DNA of 7,332 bases from Chromatocurvus sp046260215 (GCA_046260215.1 JBHEPQ010000141.1:1-7332), one strand, 5' to 3'. Positions 1 to 6,274 are shown, counted from the stretch's first letter. The notes: generated by a model not told the origin, from the letters alone. Numbers and translations: made by a program.

Positions 1-419
1 GCCTTGGCAATATCCGCGCGTCGTCGCCGCGGGCCGGCTTTCCCCTGCGCCAGCGCCACGCGATCAACTACGTCGAATCCGGCGTCGCGCTGGTTGCTGA
101 CGCCGCGCACACGATTCATCCGCTGGCCGGCCAGGGCATCAATCTCGGGCTCGCGGATGTCGATGCACTCGCCGGGGTCGTGCTTGAGGCCCGACAGCGC
201 GATCTGTCTCCCGGCGCCCTGTCGGTGCTGCAGCGATACCAGCGACGGCGCAAGGGCAGCAATCTTGCAATGATGGCGGCGATGGATGGATTCCGTCTTC
301 TTTTTGGCTCGCGTCAACTGCCGGTGCGCTGGTTGCGCAACGCCGGCCTGCGGCAGGCAGATGCGCTGCCGGTTTTGAAAAAACGGCTCATGCGCCACGC
401 CATGGGTCTGGCCGAATAG
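1..419 (+). CDS. UbiH/UbiI/UbiF-family FAD-dependent monooxygenase, C-terminal part (5' truncated by window)
   Basis: This is the last 138 or so codons of a flavoprotein hydroxylase that adds an oxygen atom to the ring of a ubiquinone precursor in the aerobic coenzyme Q pathway. The reading frame starts at base 3 and ends at the TAG at 417-419. The sequence shows the FAD-ribityl binding motif of the family, ALVADAAHTIHPLAGQG, near bases 99-149, followed by NLG and DVDAL, and then a helical tail containing RYQRRR, MDGFRLLF and a terminal HAMGL. Most relatives have GDAAH where this one has ADAAH. The tail has features of both E. coli UbiI/VisC (GFRxLF, ADxLP, AMGL ending) and UbiF (RHA, DVDAL, RYQxRR), so I do not choose between them and leave the symbol empty. 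In Pseudomonas, ubiquinone hydroxylase genes lie near glycine cleavage genes, which fits the neighbour gcvH 45 nt downstream. The N-terminal dinucleotide-binding half is outside the window. Confidence 0.9.
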   Translation, partial: LGNIRASSPRAGFPLRQRHAINYVESGVALVADAAHTIHPLAGQGINLGLADVDALAGVVLEARQRDLSPGALSVLQRYQRRRKGSNLAMMAAMDGFRLLFGSRQLPVRWLRNAGLRQADALPVLKKRLMRHAMGLAE

Positions 420-451
420 GTCGGCAACGCCTACAATCCATGCAGTTTTTT

Positions 452-457
452 GGGAGG
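452..457 (+). promoter_or_regulatory. Ribosome binding site of gcvH
   Basis: GGGAGG lies 7 nt before the ATG at 465. It decides the gcvH start: the upstream in-frame TTG at 450 overlaps this site and would add five residues not expected in the family. A TACAAT hexamer at 432-437 resembles a -10 box, but I see no matching -35, so I do not call a promoter. Confidence 0.7.
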
Positions 458-464
458 AACCCGT

Positions 465-857
465 ATGAGCCAGGCACCGGAAGGTCTCAAATTCGCCAGA
501 AGCCACGAGTGGGTGCGCCTCGAGGACGACGGCAGTATCGTCATCGGCATCAGTGAGCACGCGCAGGAGGCTCTCGGGGACGTCGTTTTCGTGGAGCTGC
601 CGGAAGCCGGCAGTGATCTTGTGGCGGGCGACGAGGTGGCCGTGGTCGAGTCACTGAAGGCGGCGTCGGATATCTATGCGCCCGTCAGCGGCACGGTGCT
701 GGCGGTGAACGAAGCACTCTCCGACGCCCCCGAAACGATCAATAGCAGCCCCTACGCCGAGGGCTGGTTCTTCCGCCTCAGGCCGTCAGACACCGCAGAG
801 CTCGATGAGCTCATGGACGGTGATGCCTACCAGGAACACCTTAGCGACGCCGAGTGA
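465..857 (+). CDS. gcvH: Glycine cleavage system H protein
   Basis: GcvH is the lipoyl-carrying shuttle of the glycine cleavage complex. Its lipoamide arm takes the aminomethyl group from the P protein, presents it to the T protein, and is reoxidised by the L protein in the cytoplasm. The predicted protein has 130 residues, the normal length. It begins with the typical FARSHEWVR and GISEHAQEALGD stretches. The lipoylation site is in VVESLKAASDIYAPVSG, with the acceptor lysine at residue 65, and the C-terminal half has EGWFFRLRP. The ATG at 465 is chosen because of the strong upstream GGGAGG and the family N-terminus. The usual partners gcvT and gcvP are not seen: an Ubi monooxygenase lies upstream, and a convergent phosphatase gene lies beyond an inverted-repeat element downstream. 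They may be elsewhere on the chromosome or just outside the window on the left. Identity is very secure. Confidence 0.97.
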   Translation: MSQAPEGLKFARSHEWVRLEDDGSIVIGISEHAQEALGDVVFVELPEAGSDLVAGDEVAVVESLKAASDIYAPVSGTVLAVNEALSDAPETINSSPYAEGWFFRLRPSDTAELDELMDGDAYQEHLSDAE

Positions 858-875
858 TTTGCCACACCTACCGAT

Positions 876-1010
876 GCAGGTCGCTGCCGGGGGGCGGGGC
901 TTTCGAGACCATCGGCGGCATGGATGCCGGGGGCGGCCTCCCGTGCGCTGAGCCGCCATGGATGGCGAACCGGCGTGTCTCGAAAGCCCCGCCCCCCGGC
1001 AGCGACCGGC
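876..1010. repeat. Inverted-repeat-bounded intergenic element with two CATGGATG hairpin cores (REP/MITE-like)
   Basis: Bases 879-909 are perfectly reverse-complementary to 977-1007 (31 bp each). Allowing one mismatch, the arms extend to 876-909 and 977-1010. The arms are GC-rich, with a G6-C-G4 run at 889-899 and the matching C run in the right arm. The 67-nt interior holds two short hairpins with the same centre: CGGCAT-GG-ATGCCG at 916-929 and CGCCAT-GG-ATGGCG at 954-967. Between them, CGGGGG at 928-933 can pair with CCTCCCG at 938-943 around a CGGC loop, which would compete with the first hairpin. The element sits between the convergent gcvH and HAD phosphatase genes. There is no clear target-site duplication, no T-run after either arm and no credible ORF. 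I infer a repetitive extragenic or non-autonomous mobile element; copy number elsewhere is unknown. Confidence 0.8.
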
Positions 1011-1015
1011 CTAAG

Positions 1016-1045
1016 CAGCACCACACCCGTGATCAGCACCACACC
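1016..1045. repeat. Short direct repeat CAGCACCACACC (two copies, 18-nt period)
   Basis: The 12-mer CAGCACCACACC occurs at 1016-1027 and again at 1034-1045, separated by CGTGAT. It lies between the inverted-repeat element and the end of the HAD gene. No function can be assigned. It may be a slippage product or a remnant of eroded coding sequence. Confidence 0.5.
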
Positions 1046-1055
1046 TGCGGGCCGG

Positions 1056-1087
1056 AAAAACGCCTGCCGGTCACTGGCCTCGCAGGC
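1056..1087 (-). terminator. Rho-independent terminator of the HAD phosphatase gene
   Basis: Read on the minus strand, GCCTGC (1087-1082) pairs with GCAGGC (1067-1062), with a further GG:CC pairing inside the loop. A G and then five T residues (1060-1056) follow. The hairpin overlaps the last codons and the TGA stop (1073-1071) of the phosphatase gene. The stem is short but GC-rich and the T-run is correctly placed. Confidence 0.6.
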
Positions 1088-1730
1088 TGATGGTGCGCCA
1101 ATCCGCTTGCCGCGCGTAATCGGCGAGGGTTGGATCCGGATCCACCGCGACAGGGTTGTCCACCAGCTGCAGTAGAGGCAGGTCGTTGTGGGAGTCGCTA
1201 TAGAACGTCGCACCGCTGAGAGATTCCGCGCGTCCGCTCAGCCACTCACGTAGACGCGTCACCTTGCCTTCGCGATAGCTCGGCGTGCCAAGGGGTGCGC
1301 CGGTGTAGCGGTCTTCCGCCAGTTCCACACCACAGGCAATCATGTTTTCTACGCCGAGCTGCTCGACAATCGGCCCGGCGACCACCTCGTTGGTGGCCGT
1401 GATGACGAGCAGTGTATCGCCTCGCTGGCGGTGCTTTTCAATCAGCGCTGCCGCCGCCGGCAGCATGATGGGGACAATCTTCTCGCGCAGGAAGGCCGCC
1501 TGCCAGGTCGCGATTTCATCAGTCGTGCGACCGGCGATCGGCTGCAGGGCGAAGCGCAGGTAGGCCGCGATATCCAGGGCTCCTGCCCGATAGTCATCAT
1601 GGAAACTCTCGTTGATACTGGCATGTCTCGCCGTATCCACCAGGCCCTGCTCGCAGAGCCAGGTGCCCCACAGATGGTCGCTGTCGCCCGCAAGCAAGGT
1701 ATCGTCAAGGTCAAAAATTGTCAGTGGCAT
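1071..1730 (-). CDS. HAD-superfamily subfamily IB phosphatase (SerB-like; possible histidinol-phosphate phosphatase)
   Basis: The 219-residue product is a cytoplasmic phosphoryl hydrolase of the haloacid dehalogenase superfamily, subfamily IB. All four catalytic motifs are visible: motif I FDLDDT with nucleophile Asp7 and acid/base Asp9; motif II ITATN with Thr111; motif III EGKVTRL with Lys156; and motif IV FYSDSHNDLPLL with Asp179 and Asp183. A helical cap of roughly 80 residues sits between motifs I and II, as in phosphoserine phosphatases. The ATG at 1730 is chosen because motif I then begins at residue 6, as is usual, and a GGAGAG site lies 4 nt upstream (1740-1735). A longer in-frame start exists, but its extra 28 residues look non-homologous. 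The gene is divergent from rppH. In Pseudomonas the gene in the same position beside rppH and ptsP (PA0335, from memory) has been reported to act on histidinol phosphate. That substrate is only an inference here. Confidence 0.9.
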   Translation of the reverse strand: MPLTIFDLDDTLLAGDSDHLWGTWLCEQGLVDTARHASINESFHDDYRAGALDIAAYLRFALQPIAGRTTDEIATWQAAFLREKIVPIMLPAAAALIEKHRQRGDTLLVITATNEVVAGPIVEQLGVENMIACGVELAEDRYTGAPLGTPSYREGKVTRLREWLSGRAESLSGATFYSDSHNDLPLLQLVDNPVAVDPDPTLADYARQADWRTISLRGQ

Positions 1731-1756
1731 GAGGCTCTCCGGAAATGGGGCGGCGG

Positions 1757-1785
1757 AGCATATACCGCGCCGTCGCACGAGACAA
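1757..1785 (-). promoter_or_regulatory. Candidate sigma70 promoter for the HAD phosphatase gene
   Basis: On the minus strand, TTGTCT (1785-1780) is followed after 17 nt by TATGCT (1762-1757), four of six matches to each consensus hexamer. Transcription would start near 1750, about 20 nt before the ATG at 1730. It lies in the 113-nt divergent region shared with rppH. I see no comparably good plus-strand promoter there. Confidence 0.35.
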
Positions 1786-1843
1786 TTTCTCAGCCCGTGC
1801 AAAGTGTGGAACAATGATCAGCTTGAATATGGATACATCGGCA

Positions 1844-2344
1844 ATGATTGACGCGCAAGGTTTCCGGCCAAACGTCGGCATCGTGATCGCCAACGACAGT
1901 GGCCAGCTGCTCTGGGCACGTCGTATCGGCGGACGCGATGCATGGCAGTTCCCCCAGGGTGGCATCAACGTGGGTGAAGCCCCGGAACATGCGCTTTACC
2001 GGGAGCTTGAGGAGGAGGTAGGTCTCACGCCGTCGACGGTGGAGGTAATCAGCTGCACCCGCGGCTGGCTACGCTACCGTCTTCCAAAGCGTTATATCCG
2101 CAAGGGCCAGGAACAGGTTTGCATCGGGCAGAAGCAGAAATGGTATCTGCTCAGGCTGCTCGCCGACGACTCCGCCATCCGCCTTGCCACAAATCATAAG
2201 CCCGAATTCGATCACTGGCAGTGGGTGAGCTACTGGTATCCGCTGAATCGGGTGGTGTATTTCAAGCGCGAGGTGTACCGGCGCGCGCTTGGGGAGCTTG
2301 CCCGGCCACTCGGCGGCCTGGTTGCCGAGAGCGAGGAGGGCTGA
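1844..2344 (+). CDS. rppH: RNA 5'-pyrophosphohydrolase (Nudix family)
   Basis: RppH removes pyrophosphate from the 5' triphosphate of mRNAs, leaving a monophosphate that stimulates RNase E-dependent decay. The 166-residue protein aligns along its length with E. coli RppH. It has the N-terminal RPNVGIVI, WQFPQGGIN, and a complete Nudix box at residues 39-61 fitting GX5EX7REUXEEXGU, with metal-binding glutamates Glu54, Glu57 and Glu58. It then has WLRYRLPKR, the diagnostic CIGQKQKW, and EFDHWQWVSYWYP. The start at 1844 (MIDAQGFRPN) matches the family N-terminus. In-frame ATGs at 1814 and 1829 are possible, and none of the three has a strong ribosome binding site, so the start is the least certain part. 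It is the first gene of the rppH-ptsP-lgt-thyA-folA run, with ptsP following after 4 nt. The C-terminus is shorter and more acidic than in E. coli. Confidence 0.96.
   Translation: MIDAQGFRPNVGIVIANDSGQLLWARRIGGRDAWQFPQGGINVGEAPEHALYRELEEEVGLTPSTVEVISCTRGWLRYRLPKRYIRKGQEQVCIGQKQKWYLLRLLADDSAIRLATNHKPEFDHWQWVSYWYPLNRVVYFKREVYRRALGELARPLGGLVAESEEG
2334..2339 (+). promoter_or_regulatory. Ribosome binding site of ptsP
   Basis: AGGAGG lies inside the last codons of rppH, 9 nt before the GTG at 2349. It decides the ptsP start as this GTG rather than the upstream in-frame alternative at 2289, which lies well inside rppH. Its position makes translational coupling to rppH likely. Confidence 0.75.
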
Positions 2345-2348
2345 CGCC

Positions 2349-4622
2349 GTGCTTGAAGTCCTGCGCACTATCGTTCAGGAGGTCAACGCGGCGGAAAGTC
2401 TCGATCAGGCCCTCGATATCATCGTTTCCCGTGTCAAGAATGCGATGGGAACGCAGGTCTGCAGCGTGTACATGCGCGATCGTGGGGGTGACCGGTTTAT
2501 CTTCAGAGCTACCCAGGGTCTGAACTCAACCCAGGTCGGCTATGCCAGTCTTGCGTCCGGCGAGGGCCTGGTCGGCCTGGTGGCGGAGCGGGAAGAACCG
2601 GTCAACCTCGAGGATGCCGAGAGCCACCCCAACTTCCAGTTCCTCCCGGATATCGGCGAGGAGCCTTTCCACGCTTTTCTCGGCGTGCCCATCATTCACC
2701 AACGGCAGGTGTTGGGCGTCCTCGTCGTGCAGCAGGCCGAGCGACGGCGCTTTGACGAGAGTGAGGAAGCATTCCTCGTCACCATGTCGGCGCAGCTGGC
2801 CGGCGTCATCGCCCACGCGCGGGTTACTGGCGAGGTGCCGGATGCGCACACCGCCGGTGCACTGCAGATGTCGACCCGGATAGGCGGCCTCCCTGGCGCG
2901 CCGGGTATCGGTATCGGCGTCGCCGTGGTCAAGTCGCCCACGGCGGATCTATACACGGTGCCGCGTCGACAGGCAAAGGACCGGCGCGCCGAACTGCGCA
3001 GTTTCAAACGCGCGCTTGAGCAGGTTCGGATTGATGTGCAATCGGTTGCGGACAACCTCCGCGATGAGCTGAGCGCCGAAGACCACGCGCTGTTTGATGT
3101 CTATGTGAGTATACTGGGTGACTCATCTATCGGCGGCGAGGTGGCTGCACGTATCAAGGCGGGTGAGTGGGCCCAGGGTGCCCTCAGCCAGGTCATGATA
3201 GAGCATATTCGTCACTTTGAGCGTATGGAGCACAGCTACCTGCGGGAGCGCGCGGTAGACGTCAAGGATCTGGGTACCCGGGTGCTGGCCTGTCTGCGCG
3301 CGGAAGGACGTGACGAGACGGATTTCCCCGAGCAGACGATTCTCGTCAGCGAAGAGCTTACGGCCTCGATGCTGGGCGAGATACCGCGAAACCGACTTGC
3401 CGGCATGATTTCCGTGCGCGGATCGGGTAACTCCCACGTTGCCATTCTCGCGCGGGCCATGGGCGTGCCGACGGTGATGGGTGCGCTGGACCTGCCCTAC
3501 ACCCGGCTGCGCGACATGACGCTGGTCGTCGACGGCTATAACGGGGCGGTGCACCTGAATCCGCCACTTGAGACACTCGACCGGTACCGTGCTTTCGCCG
3601 ACGAGGACTCCGCCCTCAATCGGGATCTCGAAACATTGCGCGACGAGCCCTGCGAGACGCTCGATGGTCATCGCCTGCGGCTCTGGGTGAATACCGGTCT
3701 GATGGTCGACGTGGCAAGATCACTGGAGCGCGGTGCAGAGGGTGTCGGTCTTTACCGCACGGAGGTTCCCTTTCTCCTGCGCGAGCGTTTCCCCAGCGAG
3801 GAAGAACAGCGCCAGATCTATCGCGAGCAGCTTGAGGCGTTTGCACCGCGGCCGGTGACCATGCGCACGCTGGACGTCGGCGGCGACAAGGCGCTCAGCT
3901 ATTTCCCAATCGAGGAGGACAATCCGTTCCTGGGTTGGCGCGGAATTCGCGTCACTCTCGACCACCCCGAGATCCTGCTGGCCCAGGTGCGCGCCATGCT
4001 CAAGGCAAACGCCGGCCTCGGCAACCTGCGCATCATGTTGCCCATGGTTAGCAACGTCACCGAACTCGATGAGGCAATCGCCCTGATCCACCGCAGCCAC
4101 CGCGAGTTGCAACAGGAAGGACTGGAGACATCGCTGCCGCCGGTCGGGGTGATGGTCGAGGTGCCCGCTGCCGTGTACCAGTCGGCGGCTTTTGCGCGCC
4201 GCGCGGATTTTCTGTCGGTTGGCAGCAACGACCTCACACAGTACCTGCTCGCCGTCGATCGCAATAATGCGAGAGTCTCGGACCTCTACCACGCGTTTCA
4301 CCCCGCCGTGATCGAGGCCCTGGTCGCCGTGGTCGCCGGTGGACACAGCGAGGGTAAGCCGGTGAATATCTGTGGGGAGCTGGCGGGGGATCCCCTGGCG
4401 TCCGTGCTGTTGTTGGCCATGGGCTTTGATGTCCTGTCCATGAATGCCACCAGCCTGCCACGAGTCAAGAAGGCGGTGCGCAGTATCAGCCATGCCGAGG
4501 CCCTGGATATACTGGAGCAGGTGCGTGGCTTCGACACCAGCCGGGATGTTCAGCGGCGGCTAGAGGAATTATTGATGGAGCGGGGGCTGCAGCAGTTCAT
4601 ACCGCCAAGCATGGACGCCTGA
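2349..4622 (+). CDS. ptsP: Phosphoenolpyruvate-protein phosphotransferase PtsP (enzyme I-Ntr)
   Basis: PtsP takes phosphate from phosphoenolpyruvate and passes it to NPr (PtsO), the first step of the nitrogen phosphotransferase system, which regulates metabolism and potassium and nitrogen responses instead of importing sugar. The 757-residue cytoplasmic protein has an N-terminal GAF domain (about residues 15-155, including FLGVPIIHQRQVLGVLVVQQ), known in the family to sense nitrogen-status metabolites. An enzyme I N-terminal region follows (about 180-340), then the phosphohistidine domain with GSGNSHVAILARAMG and active-site His363. The C-terminal PEP-binding barrel (about 440-720) has GLYRTEVPFL, TLDVGGDK, FLGWRGIR, SVGSNDLTQYLLAVDRNN and ICGELAGDP with catalytic Cys675. 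The GTG start gives an N-terminus matching E. coli PtsP (748 residues) and has a good AGGAGG. It is packed between rppH and lgt with 4-nt gaps. The NPr gene is not in the window. Confidence 0.97.
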   Translation: MLEVLRTIVQEVNAAESLDQALDIIVSRVKNAMGTQVCSVYMRDRGGDRFIFRATQGLNSTQVGYASLASGEGLVGLVAEREEPVNLEDAESHPNFQFLPDIGEEPFHAFLGVPIIHQRQVLGVLVVQQAERRRFDESEEAFLVTMSAQLAGVIAHARVTGEVPDAHTAGALQMSTRIGGLPGAPGIGIGVAVVKSPTADLYTVPRRQAKDRRAELRSFKRALEQVRIDVQSVADNLRDELSAEDHALFDVYVSILGDSSIGGEVAARIKAGEWAQGALSQVMIEHIRHFERMEHSYLRERAVDVKDLGTRVLACLRAEGRDETDFPEQTILVSEELTASMLGEIPRNRLAGMISVRGSGNSHVAILARAMGVPTVMGALDLPYTRLRDMTLVVDGYNGAVHLNPPLETLDRYRAFADEDSALNRDLETLRDEPCETLDGHRLRLWVNTGLMVDVARSLERGAEGVGLYRTEVPFLLRERFPSEEEQRQIYREQLEAFAPRPVTMRTLDVGGDKALSYFPIEEDNPFLGWRGIRVTLDHPEILLAQVRAMLKANAGLGNLRIMLPMVSNVTELDEAIALIHRSHRELQQEGLETSLPPVGVMVEVPAAVYQSAAFARRADFLSVGSNDLTQYLLAVDRNNARVSDLYHAFHPAVIEALVAVVAGGHSEGKPVNICGELAGDPLASVLLLAMGFDVLSMNATSLPRVKKAVRSISHAEALDILEQVRGFDTSRDVQRRLEELLMERGLQQFIPPSMDA

Positions 4623-4626
4623 TCGC

Positions 4627-5439
4627 GTGCTGGCGTATCCCGACATTGATCCGGTGGCGATTGCCCTCGGACCCCTGCAGATACACTGGTACGGACTGAC
4701 CTACCTTGGCGGACTGGCGTTTGCGTGGTGGCTGGCAGTGCGTCGTAGTCGCCGGCCGGGGGCGCTCCTGACTCGGCAACAAGTCGACGACCTCATTTTC
4801 TGGGCGGCGCTCGGTATCGTCCTCGGTGGCCGGATCGGTTACGCGCTTTTCTATGGGGGTGACCGGCTGGCGGAGGATCCGACCTGGATTCTGCGGGTCT
4901 GGCAGGGCGGGATGTCATTCCACGGAGGGCTGCTGGGTGTGATCGTGGCGAGTTTCCTGTTTGCTCGGCGCTACCATGTTTCCTTTCCCGATCTTCTGGA
5001 TTTTGTCGCGCCTCTGGCGCCGCTGGGTCTGGCGCTGGGGCGCCTCGGCAACTTTATCGGCCAGGAGTTGTGGGGGCGGGCGACAGACGTGCCCTGGGCC
5101 ATGGTTTTTCCCAATGACCCGCTGCAGATTCCCCGGCACCCCTCGCAGCTTTATCAGTTCGCCCTGGAGGGGGTGCTGTTGCTGGTCATCATGCTCTGGT
5201 TCACGCGTCGGCCGCGACCGACCTTCGCCGCATCCGGGCTGTTTTCCCTGGGATATGGCGTCCTGCGCTTTACGGCGGAATTCTTCCGCGAGCCGGACGC
5301 GCATCTCGGTTTTCAGGCCTTCGGCTGGCTCACCCGCGGCCAGCTGCTGTGCATTCCCATGATTCTTCTCGGGCTGTATCTGCTGCTTCGGGCGTACCGG
5401 GGTGGGACTGCAGCAGCGCCGGGAAACCGGAAGCGATAA
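4627..5439 (+). CDS. lgt: Phosphatidylglycerol-prolipoprotein diacylglyceryl transferase
   Basis: Lgt is an inner-membrane enzyme that transfers diacylglycerol from phosphatidylglycerol to the lipobox cysteine of prolipoproteins, the first step of lipoprotein maturation. The 270-residue product has about seven hydrophobic segments and the family signatures GGRIGYALFY, GGMSFHGGLLG, GRLGNF-ELWGR and RHPSQLYQ. Aligned by eye to E. coli Lgt, the residues reported as important are retained: Tyr22, His99, Arg139, Asn142, Glu147, Gly150, Tyr210, Arg214 and Glu218. One difference is GNFIGQE where E. coli has GNFINGE. The predicted start is GTG at 4627, 4 nt after the ptsP stop; no clear Shine-Dalgarno precedes it, so expression probably depends on coupling to ptsP. 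It is shorter than E. coli Lgt (291) mainly through a shortened loop between ELWGR and RHPSQLY. thyA begins 1 nt after its stop. Confidence 0.97.
   Translation: MLAYPDIDPVAIALGPLQIHWYGLTYLGGLAFAWWLAVRRSRRPGALLTRQQVDDLIFWAALGIVLGGRIGYALFYGGDRLAEDPTWILRVWQGGMSFHGGLLGVIVASFLFARRYHVSFPDLLDFVAPLAPLGLALGRLGNFIGQELWGRATDVPWAMVFPNDPLQIPRHPSQLYQFALEGVLLLVIMLWFTRRPRPTFAASGLFSLGYGVLRFTAEFFREPDAHLGFQAFGWLTRGQLLCIPMILLGLYLLLRAYRGGTAAAPGNRKR
5429..5433 (+). promoter_or_regulatory. Ribosome binding site of thyA
   Basis: GGAAG lies in the last codons of lgt, 7 nt before the ATG at 5441. It supports that ATG over the in-frame GTG upstream at 5402, which would add 13 residues not found in the family. Confidence 0.6.
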
Positions 5440-5440
5440 C

Positions 5441-6274
5441 ATGCGTCAGTACCTTGATTTACTCCAGGACATTCTCGACCACGGCGTGCGCAAGGGTGAT
5501 CGCACCGGCACGGGCACGCTGTCCGTGTTTGGGCGGCAGTTCCGCCACGATCTGGCGGATGGCTTTCCGCTGCTGACCACCAAGAAGCTGCACTTCCGCA
5601 GTATTGTCAACGAGCTGCTGTGGTTCCTGCGCGGCGATACCAACACCGCCTGGCTGAAAGAGCAGGGCGTGAAAATCTGGGATGCATGGGCAACCGAAGA
5701 CGGTGAGCTCGGGCCACTCTATGGTGCCCAGTGGACCGCCTGGCCAACCCGCGACGGCGGCAGTATCAACCAGATCGACTACGTGCTCGACTGCCTTCGC
5801 GACCGCCCCGACAGTCGCCGCATTCTTTTCCATGGCTGGAATGTCGAATATCTGCCGGATGAAAGCCAGAGCCCGCAGGATAACGCCCGCGCCGGTCGCA
5901 TGGCGCTGCCGCCCTGTCACCTTCTGTACCAGTTCTACGTGGCCGGAGGGCGTCTCTCCGCGCAACTTTATATCCGCTCCAGCGATTCTTTTCTAGGACT
6001 GCCCTATAACACCGCAAGCCTGGCCTTACTGACGCATATGCTGGCGCAACAGAGTGATCTCGCACCGGGCGAGATTGTCGTCACCACGGGGGACTCCCAC
6101 ATTTACCTGAATCATCTCGATCAGGTCGCTACGCAGCTTGAGCGCGAGCCCCGGCCCCTGCCGACGCTGTCCATACGCCGTCGCCCCGGGAGCATCTACG
6201 ACTACCGCTTTGAGGATTTCGAGATTCCTGACTACTGTCCACACCCCCACATTCCCGCGCCGGTCGCCGTGTGA
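5441..6274 (+). CDS. thyA: Thymidylate synthase
   Basis: ThyA methylates dUMP to dTMP using methylene-tetrahydrofolate as carbon donor and reductant, releasing dihydrofolate. The 277-residue protein shows DRTGTGTLSVFG with phosphate-binding Arg21, LLTTKKLHFRSI, ELLWFLRGDTN, LGPLYGAQW, the catalytic PPCH with Cys159, RSSDSFLGLPYN with Asp182 and Asn190, DSHIYLNHLDQ with Tyr222, and the C-terminal FEIPDY ending in APVAV. Relative to E. coli ThyA (264 residues) it has a 13-residue insertion just before the catalytic cysteine (within residues 136-153), a feature I recall from Vibrio-type enzymes, so it is probably a subfamily trait. The ATG at 5441 gives MRQYLDLLQDIL, matching E. coli MKQYLELMQKVL. 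It lies 1 nt after lgt and its stop overlaps folA by 4 nt, which fits its metabolic link with dihydrofolate reductase. Confidence 0.98.
   Translation: MRQYLDLLQDILDHGVRKGDRTGTGTLSVFGRQFRHDLADGFPLLTTKKLHFRSIVNELLWFLRGDTNTAWLKEQGVKIWDAWATEDGELGPLYGAQWTAWPTRDGGSINQIDYVLDCLRDRPDSRRILFHGWNVEYLPDESQSPQDNARAGRMALPPCHLLYQFYVAGGRLSAQLYIRSSDSFLGLPYNTASLALLTHMLAQQSDLAPGEIVVTTGDSHIYLNHLDQVATQLEREPRPLPTLSIRRRPGSIYDYRFEDFEIPDYCPHPHIPAPVAV

Noticed and set aside
876..1010. Inverted repeat as an ordinary Rho-independent terminator for gcvH
   Set aside because: No T-run follows either arm in either direction, and the 67-nt interior is too long and structured for a typical terminator. Some effect on transcript ends is still possible.
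854..1090. Plus-strand ORF of 78 codons overlapping the gcvH stop
   Set aside because: It reads straight through the inverted-repeat element, has low-complexity proline, glycine and arginine content, and has no family resemblance or credible ribosome binding site. It is best explained as a by-product of the repeat.
827..1213. Minus-strand ORF of 128 codons with a hydrophobic GVVLITGVVLL stretch
   Set aside because: It overlaps the ends of both gcvH and the HAD gene and is translated from the repeat element and the duplicated 12-mer. The hydrophobic stretch comes from that duplication.
3720..4493. 257-codon minus-strand ORF opposite ptsP
   Set aside because: It lies antisense to strongly conserved PtsP coding sequence. 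The composition (rich in His, Gln, Arg, Asp) is typical of the shadow frame in high-GC DNA.
4915..5442. 175-codon minus-strand ORF opposite lgt
   Set aside because: It is antisense to the conserved Lgt core and has Gln/Arg-rich shadow composition with no domain.
5459..5965. 168-codon minus-strand ORF opposite thyA
   Set aside because: It is antisense to conserved ThyA sequence, and nothing recognisable is encoded.
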